A stretch of 64,000 nucleotides of DNA from Pleurostoma richardsiae (Eukaryota; Ascomycota; Sordariomycetes; Calosphaeriales; Pleurostomataceae): assembly GCA_030052745.1 (NCBI GenBank), contig JANBVO010000027.1:62001-126000 (forward strand), written 5' to 3'. The notes below the pieces were generated by a model. That model did not search any database and was not told where the DNA came from. It worked only from the letters and a program-made list of their open reading frames with translations. Positions 1-9,067 of this stretch are shown here, in pieces; the first letter of the stretch is position 1, and each line of letters starts with the position of its first letter. Position numbers and translations under genes: made by a program.

Positions 1-25
1 GTTACTCCACTGCCCTTGACTGCCC

Positions 26-76
26 ATGTCGAGGAAGATGGCTTTCGACACTTGCGTTCCCCTTCTTTCCTCCTAA
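26..76 (+). other. Possible upstream ORF of the 153-5849 gene
   Basis: A 17-codon ORF (ATG at 26, TAA at 74-76) lies 77 nt before the chosen main start. A second ATG lies inside it in the same frame. The window begins only 25 bp upstream, so I cannot tell whether this stretch is 5' leader, an upstream exon or untranscribed DNA. Confidence 0.3.
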
Positions 77-152
77 AGAGACCCAGCCGTCCGCATAAAC
101 ACCGAGGCACCTAGTGGGACGCCAGCTCGAGCTGCCTCCCCACCCCGCCAGC

Positions 153-3100
153 ATGGCATGGGACGCTTGCCGTCGCAGATCGGGGCACAGCCAGACACCC
201 TCCTCTGCAAGAGAGGGTGGAGGCAGGCGGTTTTCCCTTAAAAACCTGCTGGTCAGAAAGTCTCGTCCAAAAGCGCCGGAGAAGGACACAGCAAAGGCGC
301 CGGAGAAGGACGAGGCATTGACGCCGGACACGGATACAGCAGAAGTGCCTGAGAAGGATACAGAACCGGCACCAGATAAGCTGCCACTGGTGATGCCGCT
401 ACTACCGGCAACGTTGCCGCCGCCGCTGCAGTCACGCGGCTCCGACAGCAGGCGGTCTCGCATCACTGCGCCGCTGGAAGTCAGAGTCACAGTCAGGTTC
501 CTGGACCCCGTCATACGCTCAGTCTACAGCCGAACATACGAGAGCTCGTCGGCACTCGACGTGACGGACAGGTTATGTCGCGGTCTGCTTCGGAGGATCC
601 AGCACTGCAGCGAGGAGCTCATCACGCGCAAAGACTCGGGTGCCCTGAGCCCGGCGCCACAATGCCAGAACAAGCCACCAAAGGATGCACGCTTCGAGAT
701 GGACTTCCAGGTGTACCGCAAGGATGTCGGGCTGTGGTCGCAGCGGACCTACACGTCCTTCCAGAAGCAGCCTCTCACGTCCGAGACAGTCAAGGAGGTG
801 GTGCGCTCAACTCACCGCATGATCGGGCTGTTCCTACGGCGGCACGACGCCGGCTTTCGGTGGACTGACGAACCGGTTCCCGAATACTTCTCCGAGAAGC
901 CTGCCACGTTCCGACCGTCGCTCGAAGGCCACTTGTCACTCTGCTGTGTCCCCCGCGGCCGTTTCATCGAGTCGTCGCAGTCTTGGGAGTTCATACCAGG
1001 CTACGCCGTTGAGCTCACCATGAGTAGCCATAGCCAATTCCGCAAGGAACATCCAGACTTCAGAAAAACCCTGAGGCTGAGCAGTAGCCAGAGCACACCT
1101 CTGACCCTTGCCCTCGGGGAAGAGCTGATCTGGCAGGCCTACAGGTTTGTCCAGGACTCTCTTGACTCGCGGAAACACCTTCTCGACATGGAGCATCGAC
1201 GCTGCGATCATGATCCCGAGGTAACTTTCGACTGCCAGCATTTCGACGACTACGCCGTGGAGATCGGATTGCGGATAGTCAACAACCTAGGCCCTGCGTA
1301 TGAGCATCTCTGCCGCAGCCTCCGTACCGATCTGCGGCTATTCCGTTACCCCGACTGCGCAGACTGCGATGAGTTTTTTGAAGAGTCGCAGGTCCAATTT
1401 TCTAGGTTGCGAGACGAGGTCGACGGGCAGCTCGCCAAGCTCGAGGACTTCGACTTTCGGATCCTGGACTTGAAGGGTCGCGGCTGGGAAGCCCACAATC
1501 CCGCCCGGTTCGTCCTCGACGGCCCGGTTTTCTACTCCCGCCGGATTGTGGAGGCGATCCTTGACCGCATCCAGACCGGTGTCACCGACGTCCTCCGCGG
1601 CAACGGTGTCACCATTCACATGGTGGCCTACAAGCGGGGCCACCTCATACTAGACAAAGCTCTTGTCGCCCGCGAAAGTAAAGCAATAGCCGCTCAGGAG
1701 GGCGGTGAGACCCCTGAGAGCCAGAAGGCGTTCTTCATCTCCAAGCTGCGCGAACGGATACAGCGAGACTTGGACCTCATCTCTCGCGATACTTGCTATA
1801 TCGAGGACATACCCGATGAGCCACTTGTGGAACCAAATGGTCCGGTGGGTGTAGTCAGTTCAAAACCAGAGGTCGATACAGTGTCCCGGGAGGGCTCGCC
1901 TGCTGTTCTTGAAGTATCAACCCCGACAACACCCACCACGCCCACCGGAAGAGTCTTCCCGCTTGTTCCCTCGAAGTACCGGCTGAGCAGCGACTCTATT
2001 GTTCTCGCCAACGGCTCGAGCGGTGATCTCGTGGCGGCTCTGCCCACTGCTGTCGCTGTCCCCGTCCCGATCTCCGCACCTGCTCTTGAGGAGACTCTGA
2101 TTCGCGCTGTTGATGAGCCTGAAGTTGTCGTAGTCGATGAACCTGTTCTGGTTGCCGTGGACGAGGCTCCCTGCGTCGAACCGACTGTCGTAGTCGCTCC
2201 TCAGCTGGACGACGCGAAGGAACTGTCTTCCGAGATCGCAACTACCCCCGAAGAGGTTGCCTCGTTACCAGAGGAGCCTTCTTTCGAGGTAGAAACTGCG
2301 CCCACGGAGGTCATTCGTGAACCAGAGCAGGCACACGAGCCGTCTCCGGAGACAATCGATGCTACAGAAAACGTGAACGCTGAATCAGACGACTTGCAAG
2401 AGCCTGTGTCTGAGTTAGCAACTGCACCCCAGGAGGTCGCCTCTGTCATAGACTCCTCACGGGAGCCGCCTTCTGAGATGGCAACCGCACTCGAAGTGGC
2501 TTCTCCTGGACCAGACGAAGCGCAAGAGGCATCCTCCGTCACATTGATTGTACCCGAAGAGGTCGTTCCTGTGCCAGAAAGCATGGAAGAGCCGCTTGTT
2601 GAGACAGCAGTTGCACCTGTCAACACCATCTCTGAACCAAAGGACACGCAAGAGCCGCTTACTGAGAAAGCACCCGCACCAGAAGAGGTCACATCTGAAC
2701 AAGAGAACGCTCAAGTCCTTCTCGAGTCCCCAGAGCTTCAACCTCAAAGTGATTCTCTGTCGCTCCGCTCTGGCGACGGCGCCGAATCCAGCAGGCCCTC
2801 GACCCCTGGCCTGAGCTCGGGCGGCGACGCCTCTCCAGACGCCAGCCTCCTCATCACGCCGACGTTCGTGCGCACCATGCCCGGATCGCAGGAACCCGCG
2901 ATGCGGTATTCCGACCTCACTCTGGAGCTGGGTACGCCGGGTCCGAGCACCGACGGACATCTCGGGGTCGTCTTGGGCAAGATGAAGGCGGCTTTCGAGC
3001 CATGCTTGCCCGACGGGACGTATCCTACGCCGCCGGAGTCGGAGGTTGCGTCAGTAGACATGGAGACTGCTGAAGTATTGAACGAGCCCGAGAGCTCCGA

Positions 3101-5849
3101 CGTCACTGAGGTTGCGACACCTGTCGTGCAGATCGGTGCCGAAGAAGAGAAGTCTCCAGTCGAAGCGGAGGCGTCTGAAGATGTCCCTGAAGAGACTGAG
3201 CATGAGCCAAGTATGCCTGAGCTTCCCGTGGTGTCAGAGACGGACGCCGTGGTAGCAACTCATGCGGATGACCGTTCAGTCGAGGCATCTCTATCTGTGG
3301 AAAAGGAGGAGCCTAGCATGCCTATCTTGGCTGAGGTCCAGGAGACAGACTCCGTGGAAGGCCCTTCCGTCGACGAGCAACCAATTGAGGCATCTCCAGA
3401 GGTTGAGCGTGAGCCCAGCATCCGTGAGCTCGCCGTCATTCCCGAGACAGCCCCTGTGGAAGTTGATGATGCGGATGAGCACCCAGTGGACGATTCTCAC
3501 GTCAGCCCTCCGCCGCTTCCGTCGGAGTTAGACAATGACATCCCGATTCCCGTTTCGGTGGAAGAAGACATCCCCGAAGCGCTCCACGATGCTGAGCAGC
3601 TGCTGGAGGCGGAAGCCGTCTTGTCGGACTTAGGTGACAATGCCATCGCCGATGAAGACATTGGGGAAGCGGAGATCCTAGAAGCGTCAGCAGTGCTTCT
3701 AAGCCCTGTGACTCCTAGTCTATCGGAGGCGACGGGAGACGTCTCGCCCTCAGACTCTGGAGCATCGTATACGGAAGAGGGTCTCCCTGCGGAACATCTT
3801 GAGGAGACTCCGTCCGTCGGGGTCTCAACGGAGGATATTTCGGCTTTAGAGTCTGAGATACCATCCCAGACCGACAACATCGCCTCTGAACAGCATGAAG
3901 AGACTCCGGCAGCCGAGGGCGCTCTGGAGGAAGTTTCGGCTTTAGACTCTGCAATACCGTTCACTGAAGAGGTCAACGCTGTAGAACATTACGAGGAGAC
4001 TCCGGTACCCGAGGTCCCTCTGGAGAGTGTTCCTGCTTTAGATTCCGCAACCTCTCCCGAGACCGGCGATGTCGTCGTGCAGGACCCCGAAGAGACTCCA
4101 GCTGCCGAGATGTCACTGGAGGAAGAGTTAGAGATCCCCGAAGATGCGCAAAGTCCATCGGAGGTGGTTGCAGTCTCCGAGCCTGTGGAATCGGCTGACC
4201 CTAGGCTCTACGTCGAAGAGTTGTCCCGTTCCAAGGTTGACTACTTCGAAGATGAGGATGAGGCACTAGAACCACAGACGCTCCCACCCTCAAGCACGGA
4301 GGAGAATGAAGCCGTACCGGTGCACGCAGACAGCGAAACGCCGATTCTGGCGTCAGCCCTTCCGGCTGAGAGCGTGCCCGAGCTGTCACAACTGCTTTCT
4401 TCGGAGTTAGTTGAGAAACCTAAATCCGATGAGATGGAGAACATCCCCGAGCCCGACCAAATGGTGGAAACAGAGTCCGAAACGCCGACTCTGACATCAG
4501 CCCTATCAAGTGAAAGTGTACCCGGCTCACCCTCTTCGGTGTCTACTGAGGAGCCCAATCCCGATGAGCTGGAGGACGGTCTCGAGCTGGACCAGACGGT
4601 GGAAGCCGAACCTGAGCCGAACGCCGTTTCGGGATCCGTCCAGGACAGCGAAGCGCCCGAGTCGGCGGAGCCTGCCCAGTCAACAGCCGATGAGGTTGGA
4701 GACATCCCCGAACTGTCCCAGACGGAAGAAGTAGAAGCCGAGCCGACCGAGGTTCAAGAGTCCATTCGGGACAGCGATGACCAGGCGGAACCTGCCCAGT
4801 CAGCGACCGATGAGCTAGAGAACACCCCTGAGGTGCAATCGTCGGCGGACACTGAGCCCGAGCCGGACAGCGAATTGTCCGATCGGGTGGAACTTTCCCA
4901 GTCAACGGCCGATGAACTTCTGCCCGCCCTTGAACCCAATCGGTCGGTGGAAGTCGAGCCCGAGCTGGACGGAGTTCAGGAACCTGCTCCGTCAGCGGTT
5001 GATGAGCTCAGCCCTAGTCCGTCGGAGAGTCAAGTACCTGAGGTAGCTATCGTGGAGCTGGAGCCTGTTGTCACCAAGGACTCGTCGGCGTTACCTACCG
5101 CCGACGACTCTCCTGTCTCAGAGCCGCTTCAACAACCATCGGAGATACAGCCGACCCCAGCGCTCGCCGAAAAACCCTCCATCCAGTCCTTGGCTGCCCG
5201 CCGCAGCCCCTACCTCCTCCCTCCCCTGCAGGTCTCCTCCTCCCACACAAGCATCTCCTCCGAGTGGGAGGACTACGACTCCAACGCCGCCCGGACCTCG
5301 ACCTCCAAAGACTCCGTCGACACCATACTCCTCCAGGATGAGTCCGTCCCACCGCCGACTACCCGCCCGGCCGTCCCCCAGCGCCTGAGCACCGCGACGG
5401 CCGGCTACCTCGGCCTGCACGAGACCCGCCTGGTGGAGATGGGCCTGCGCGGCGCCCTCGTCGGCTCCCACCGCTTCGACGCACCCCGTCCCGCTACCGC
5501 CACCTCAGACCTGACCGTCCGCCCCGGCACGCCCCTGTCGCCGTCCAGCGACGCTGCCGCCGCCCCGCGGCCGGCGAAGGCGTCGGTGCGGATCCACCAC
5601 CACCGGCGGACGCGCAGCGCCGGGTTCAAGGCGATGCTGAAGGCGCCGCGGTCGTCGCTCAAGCTAAGGAAGAAGGGGGGAGAGGTCAGCGGGGAGGTGA
5701 CAACCACGACGACGAAGGACGCCTCCGGGCACGAGGACGGAGCGAAGGAGGCGGTGGAGGAGGGCGGGGCCTCCCGGGCGTTGCCGAGGGTCATGATGCT
5801 GTTTGGAGGCCTGGCGCTCGCGTCGCAGATCATGACGAAGTCCTCGTGA
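153..5849 (+). CDS. Large acidic repeat protein, function unknown
   Basis: A single exon of 1,898 residues. I do not recognise a named family; it looks like a Pezizomycotina-specific conserved hypothetical. The frame opens at 114 without an ATG; the first in-frame ATG is at 153. The N-terminus is Arg-rich with short Pro-Glu-Lys-Asp repeats. Residues about 90-600 look globular, with aromatic and Cys/His-containing stretches. From about 640 to 1,750 the chain is extremely acidic, Glu/Pro/Ser/Val-rich and repetitive. It has a degenerate period near 23 residues around 2,230-2,700 and an exact 32-residue tandem unit at 3801-4088. The tail turns basic and ends in a 15-residue hydrophobic stretch (VMMLFGGLALASQIM) that could be a weak tail anchor. 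A scaffold or membrane tether is conceivable, but that is inference. Confidence 0.8.
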   Translation: MAWDACRRRSGHSQTPSSAREGGGRRFSLKNLLVRKSRPKAPEKDTAKAPEKDEALTPDTDTAEVPEKDTEPAPDKLPLVMPLLPATLPPPLQSRGSDSRRSRITAPLEVRVTVRFLDPVIRSVYSRTYESSSALDVTDRLCRGLLRRIQHCSEELITRKDSGALSPAPQCQNKPPKDARFEMDFQVYRKDVGLWSQRTYTSFQKQPLTSETVKEVVRSTHRMIGLFLRRHDAGFRWTDEPVPEYFSEKPATFRPSLEGHLSLCCVPRGRFIESSQSWEFIPGYAVELTMSSHSQFRKEHPDFRKTLRLSSSQSTPLTLALGEELIWQAYRFVQDSLDSRKHLLDMEHRRCDHDPEVTFDCQHFDDYAVEIGLRIVNNLGPAYEHLCRSLRTDLRLFRYPDCADCDEFFEESQVQFSRLRDEVDGQLAKLEDFDFRILDLKGRGWEAHNPARFVLDGPVFYSRRIVEAILDRIQTGVTDVLRGNGVTIHMVAYKRGHLILDKALVARESKAIAAQEGGETPESQKAFFISKLRERIQRDLDLISRDTCYIEDIPDEPLVEPNGPVGVVSSKPEVDTVSREGSPAVLEVSTPTTPTTPTGRVFPLVPSKYRLSSDSIVLANGSSGDLVAALPTAVAVPVPISAPALEETLIRAVDEPEVVVVDEPVLVAVDEAPCVEPTVVVAPQLDDAKELSSEIATTPEEVASLPEEPSFEVETAPTEVIREPEQAHEPSPETIDATENVNAESDDLQEPVSELATAPQEVASVIDSSREPPSEMATALEVASPGPDEAQEASSVTLIVPEEVVPVPESMEEPLVETAVAPVNTISEPKDTQEPLTEKAPAPEEVTSEQENAQVLLESPELQPQSDSLSLRSGDGAESSRPSTPGLSSGGDASPDASLLITPTFVRTMPGSQEPAMRYSDLTLELGTPGPSTDGHLGVVLGKMKAAFEPCLPDGTYPTPPESEVASVDMETAEVLNEPESSDVTEVATPVVQIGAEEEKSPVEAEASEDVPEETEHEPSMPELPVVSETDAVVATHADDRSVEASLSVEKEEPSMPILAEVQETDSVEGPSVDEQPIEASPEVEREPSIRELAVIPETAPVEVDDADEHPVDDSHVSPPPLPSELDNDIPIPVSVEEDIPEALHDAEQLLEAEAVLSDLGDNAIADEDIGEAEILEASAVLLSPVTPSLSEATGDVSPSDSGASYTEEGLPAEHLEETPSVGVSTEDISALESEIPSQTDNIASEQHEETPAAEGALEEVSALDSAIPFTEEVNAVEHYEETPVPEVPLESVPALDSATSPETGDVVVQDPEETPAAEMSLEEELEIPEDAQSPSEVVAVSEPVESADPRLYVEELSRSKVDYFEDEDEALEPQTLPPSSTEENEAVPVHADSETPILASALPAESVPELSQLLSSELVEKPKSDEMENIPEPDQMVETESETPTLTSALSSESVPGSPSSVSTEEPNPDELEDGLELDQTVEAEPEPNAVSGSVQDSEAPESAEPAQSTADEVGDIPELSQTEEVEAEPTEVQESIRDSDDQAEPAQSATDELENTPEVQSSADTEPEPDSELSDRVELSQSTADELLPALEPNRSVEVEPELDGVQEPAPSAVDELSPSPSESQVPEVAIVELEPVVTKDSSALPTADDSPVSEPLQQPSEIQPTPALAEKPSIQSLAARRSPYLLPPLQVSSSHTSISSEWEDYDSNAARTSTSKDSVDTILLQDESVPPPTTRPAVPQRLSTATAGYLGLHETRLVEMGLRGALVGSHRFDAPRPATATSDLTVRPGTPLSPSSDAAAAPRPAKASVRIHHHRRTRSAGFKAMLKAPRSSLKLRKKGGEVSGEVTTTTTKDASGHEDGAKEAVEEGGASRALPRVMMLFGGLALASQIMTKSS
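3801..4088 (+). repeat. Three tandem 32-codon repeats inside the acidic protein
   Basis: Three consecutive units of exactly 96 nt start at 3801, 3897 and 3993. Each encodes 32 residues beginning EETP, with a central S/P-A-L-E/D-S core. A truncated fourth unit begins at 4089. Amino acids diverge between copies but length does not, so the array is old or its length is constrained. Confidence 0.85.
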
Positions 5850-6459
5850 GAGAGGCTCTCATCGTCGCGTTTTCTTGTTTTTCGTTCGATTCATTCTTTA
5901 TCAAGCATTGCATAGGGTGGGCATCATTAGGAAGGATGGTGGACTACAGCAGTAACTCGTCATGCTGGGCGTCTCTCGATGGAGGAACAGAGAGCACTCT
6001 AGGGCATTGGGACGGGATGAGGAGGTGCTAGCAACGTTTGTGGGCCGGCTGCAGACTTATATACCTGAATAGGGGCTTAGATAGGCCCGTCAATGAAGCT
6101 TTACGATTTACAAACCTGAGAGCAGGCATGAACGCGTGAAACTGTGTTGGTGTAATCTCACTCCGGAGGAGCTCATGATGCTCTACCTAGTCCTGTGGTA
6201 GGCGAGCACGGCTAGCCAGCACTGAATAAGCCTGCAAGAGATGAAATATCCCCGATGACACCTGCATGAACATAAAAGTGACACCGGCCTAACGCTAACT
6301 CCCATTTGAGATCAACTTCCTACATCTGCACTGTCCCAAGGTCCTCCTGAAGCAGTAACCCCTGCATCCGACCTCCTAAGGAACAGTCTCGAGGTCTCGG
6401 CACATATGCTCTCATTGTCATCAGGGTAGGTAGGTACTCATACAGTGTAGAAACATCAT
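5850..6459. other. Intergenic, convergent 3' ends
   Basis: This stretch separates the converging acidic-repeat gene and SEC20. It must hold both 3' UTRs. A short GGTAGGTAGGTACTC stretch sits near 6424. I see no gene. Confidence 0.6.
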
Positions 6460-7839
6460 CTACAGCTCGTCCTTAGCCCTGCCGGCATCCTTAGCGGCCT
6501 GCTTCGCAGCCTCCTTCTCCTCCTCCCACATCCTCTTCATCGGGTTCGGCTGGTCGGCGCCGTCCGCCGTGCCGTTCGCCGCCTCCTCCCCGGCGTCGTC
6601 TCCCGCCCCCTCCTCGGTCCCGTCGACGATGCGCCCAACCTTCTCCACCATGGAGTCGCCCGCATCACCCTGCTGCTGCCTGTCCTTCGCATCCTCTCCG
6701 ACCCGGACAGTCGGCACCGCTTCATCATCGCCCGCCATCCCCACGACCGTCGCTCTCTCCCCCCTGCTCCCCTCATCCCCGCCAACGATCTCCATCCTCG
6801 CCCCTCCACCGCCCCCGACTCTCGCCACGCTGCTGCCCACCCTCCACCCCGTCCCCAGCACCAGCCGCAGCGGCAGCCAGACCAGCCACCACAGCGGGCC
6901 GTACAGCAGCCTCCGGAACACCAGCCAGCCCGCCGTGGCCGTCAGCATCCACAGCGCCGTCTGCAGGTACCACGTGTCCGACTTGTTGCTGCGCAGCAGC
7001 GTGCCCACCAGGTCGCGGCTGCTGGCCAGCAGGTCGTCCAGCCGCCCGTACGCGCCGTGCAGCTGCCGCAGCTGCGCCGTGCTGTCGCCCAGAGCCTGCT
7101 GCGCCGCCACCGACCGCGCGAGCTCCGAGGCGATCAGGTCGTGCGTGCGCCGCAGGGCAGAGGTCACGTCGCTGGAGCGGGCGGTCACGGGGTCGTCCGG
7201 GCGGGAGGCTTGTTGCTGCTGCTGGTGCCGCCGGCGGTGGTGCGGTAGTGGCGGCTGTAATTGTTGCGGCTGCTGGCCGGGTGTCGGCGAGGAGGCGGTG
7301 GACCGGTTCGGTGTGGTGGACGCCGTGGTGGTAGTGTATGAGGCGAGGAGGATCTGCCGCTCGAGTCGCTGCGCGGCCTCGAGGGAGCGTTTGGCCGACA
7401 GTTGAGCATGGCGGAAGCTGGCACGGCAGCTGTAGTACATTGAAAGCTCTTGTTAGCAAACACATCGAAATAGGAGCGAAAACAAACGAAGGCCGGTCTC
7501 AGCGCGGTAGGAATCAGCAACCCACCTCCTCAGCTCCGCCTCCAGCCTCTTCGCCCCCTCCGTCAACCGCGTCTTGTTGTGCTCCTGCCCGCTGCCCGGC
7601 CGGCCGCCCTTGAGGTCCGCGATCTCCTCTTGCAGCAGCTCGAGGTCCTCCTCCTCCTCCCGCAGGACCTGCCCTATCTCGGCGCTCAGCTCGCCCGCGA
7701 CGTTGTCCTCGTCGTCTGTCCCGAGGGGCACCGAGCCCGGCTCGAACCTCAGGCCCGCCAGGCGGTCGATCAGCTCCCGCAGCTGCGTGGTCGTCTCCTG
7801 CAAGGCATTGAGCCGCTCCTGAAGCGCCTCGAACGACAT
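6460..7839 (-). CDS. SEC20: Sec20 ER/Golgi Qb-SNARE
   Basis: Exons 7839-7526 and 7429-6460 give 427 residues. The intron has GTGGGT, GCTAAC and TACAG signals; the ATG sits in a CACCATG context. The protein is the Sec20/BNIP1-type t-SNARE acting in Golgi-to-ER retrograde transport with Ufe1, Use1 and Tip20/Dsl1. The N-terminal 105 residues form a coiled coil. A Gln/Pro-rich linker follows, then the SNARE heptads at about 190-255. A long hydrophobic segment (about 258-292, Trp-rich) is the membrane anchor. The luminal tail is Gly/acidic and ends in KDEL, the retrieval signal; budding-yeast Sec20 likewise ends in HDEL. The gene is divergent from mL53 across about 530 bp. Confidence 0.93.
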
Positions 7840-8366
7840 GGTGGTGTTTGCTGTTTGTGCGGCGTTGCCCCTGAACACGAATTTGCCTGGCCGCTGATAT
7901 GGCCCTGCGCGTGAGTTTATCGGTGGTAAAGGCTGGCAAGCGTATAGGAGCTGCAACTGCAGTCGAGGTGAGCTTCGCGGCTCAAAGGCTCGGAAGACAC
8001 TGTTGTCCTTTGGGGAGCTCCCCTGTTCGGAAGAAAGCTGGCCTTTGCCTGCCCGACGTCACTTACATGAGGTGCACGTGACCCCAATTTTCCAAGCTCC
8101 CGAGCAGGTACCTTGTACCCAGGTACGTACTGTACCCTGCGGTACCCGGCCCGGCGCTCGTGAACATTTTCTCCGGCTCTCAGCTCCGGCGCAGCACGAG
8201 GAGACAGACAGACCCGAGGAATTGACCGTCACTCCCGAGTCTCCCTCGAGATCCGGTTTTACTGAGCGAACCCCGGGAGCTCTGATTTTCAGCTCCTCGC
8301 CCCAGCACCAAAAACCGAGCAGCAATCCAAGAAGTGTGTGGACCACCAGAGGAGCAAGCATCCAAG
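7840..8366. promoter_or_regulatory. Divergent SEC20/mL53 promoter with GGTAC cluster
   Basis: A 527-bp spacer serves two divergent starts. At 8103-8150 five GGTAC/GTACC elements crowd into 48 bp, several of them palindromic GGTACC or GTAC. No factor can be assigned from sequence alone. Confidence 0.5.
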
Positions 8367-8753
8367 ATGATCACCAGGTTCATCACCGAGGTGAACACGA
8401 AGTTCAACCCCTTCTCCGCGACCGCCAAGCCCGCGCGCCTCTTCCTCTCCTTCCTGCCGCCCAACGCCCGCGCCACCGGCATGAATATCAGCACCACGCT
8501 GCTGCCCCGGGGCTCGGCGGACCCGAGCTCGCTGTCCGTCAAGTTCAGTACGTTCTTCTCTTCGCGGATCATAGACCCAGACCTCCAAGGGGGCTTGGGA
8601 GAGTTTTCGGAAGCTAACGAGAGATCTACAACTACAGAGGATGGCAAGCAGATAGATGTGGACTGCGCTAAGATGGACATCAAGAGCATCGTGGAGGAGG
8701 TGGACAGACACTCGCGGATGCTGCAGAAGCAGGCCGACCTGTCGGACAGCTAA
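8367..8753 (+). CDS. MRPL44: Mitochondrial large-subunit ribosomal protein mL53 (Mrpl44)
   Basis: Exons 8367-8547 and 8638-8753 give 98 residues, the same length as budding-yeast Mrpl44. The intron starts GTACGT, carries GCTAAC and ends CTACAG; it splits the Lys codon that precedes DGKQIDVDCAKMD. The protein is a small thioredoxin-like-fold subunit of the mitochondrial 54S/39S particle. The frame is open upstream of 8367 without an ATG, and MITRFITEV is the family-like start. No long presequence is visible, as usual for this protein. The downstream pyrophosphatase gene converges on it with 314 bp between stops. Confidence 0.93.
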   Translation: MITRFITEVNTKFNPFSATAKPARLFLSFLPPNARATGMNISTTLLPRGSADPSSLSVKFSTFFSSRIIDPDLQGGLGEFSEANERSTTTEDGKQIDVDCAKMDIKSIVEEVDRHSRMLQKQADLSDS

Positions 8754-9067
8754 TGGGGGCCAGCTGAGGCTCTTGTACGATATTGGGGTGTTTGATAGTG
8801 TTCACAGCATGGTATAGGCGTTGGACGGGATGATCATGCAGCAGACATCCCCGACACTTGTTATACGAAGCAATGCTCTTGGATATAATCGGGCGACTGT
8901 ATATTGGAGCCGATAGAGCATAAAAGCTCCGTCAAGTATCTACTCGCAAGCTGTGGAATGTCAGGAGACATGCAAACTCGGAATGAGAGACGATCCCATA
9001 AGCATTTTCAAGCCCAATTGCAACTTTTGTCTAACGGTGACGAAGAAGACCGTCTAGGACCGCCACC
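8754..9067. other. Intergenic between convergent mL53 and pyrophosphatase genes
   Basis: Holds the 3' UTRs of both genes. No ORF or repeat stands out. Confidence 0.6.

Noticed and set aside
2201-5833. Many long antisense ORFs under the acidic repeat gene and other genes
   Set aside because: They are mirror effects of strong third-position GC bias; none has its own conserved motif.
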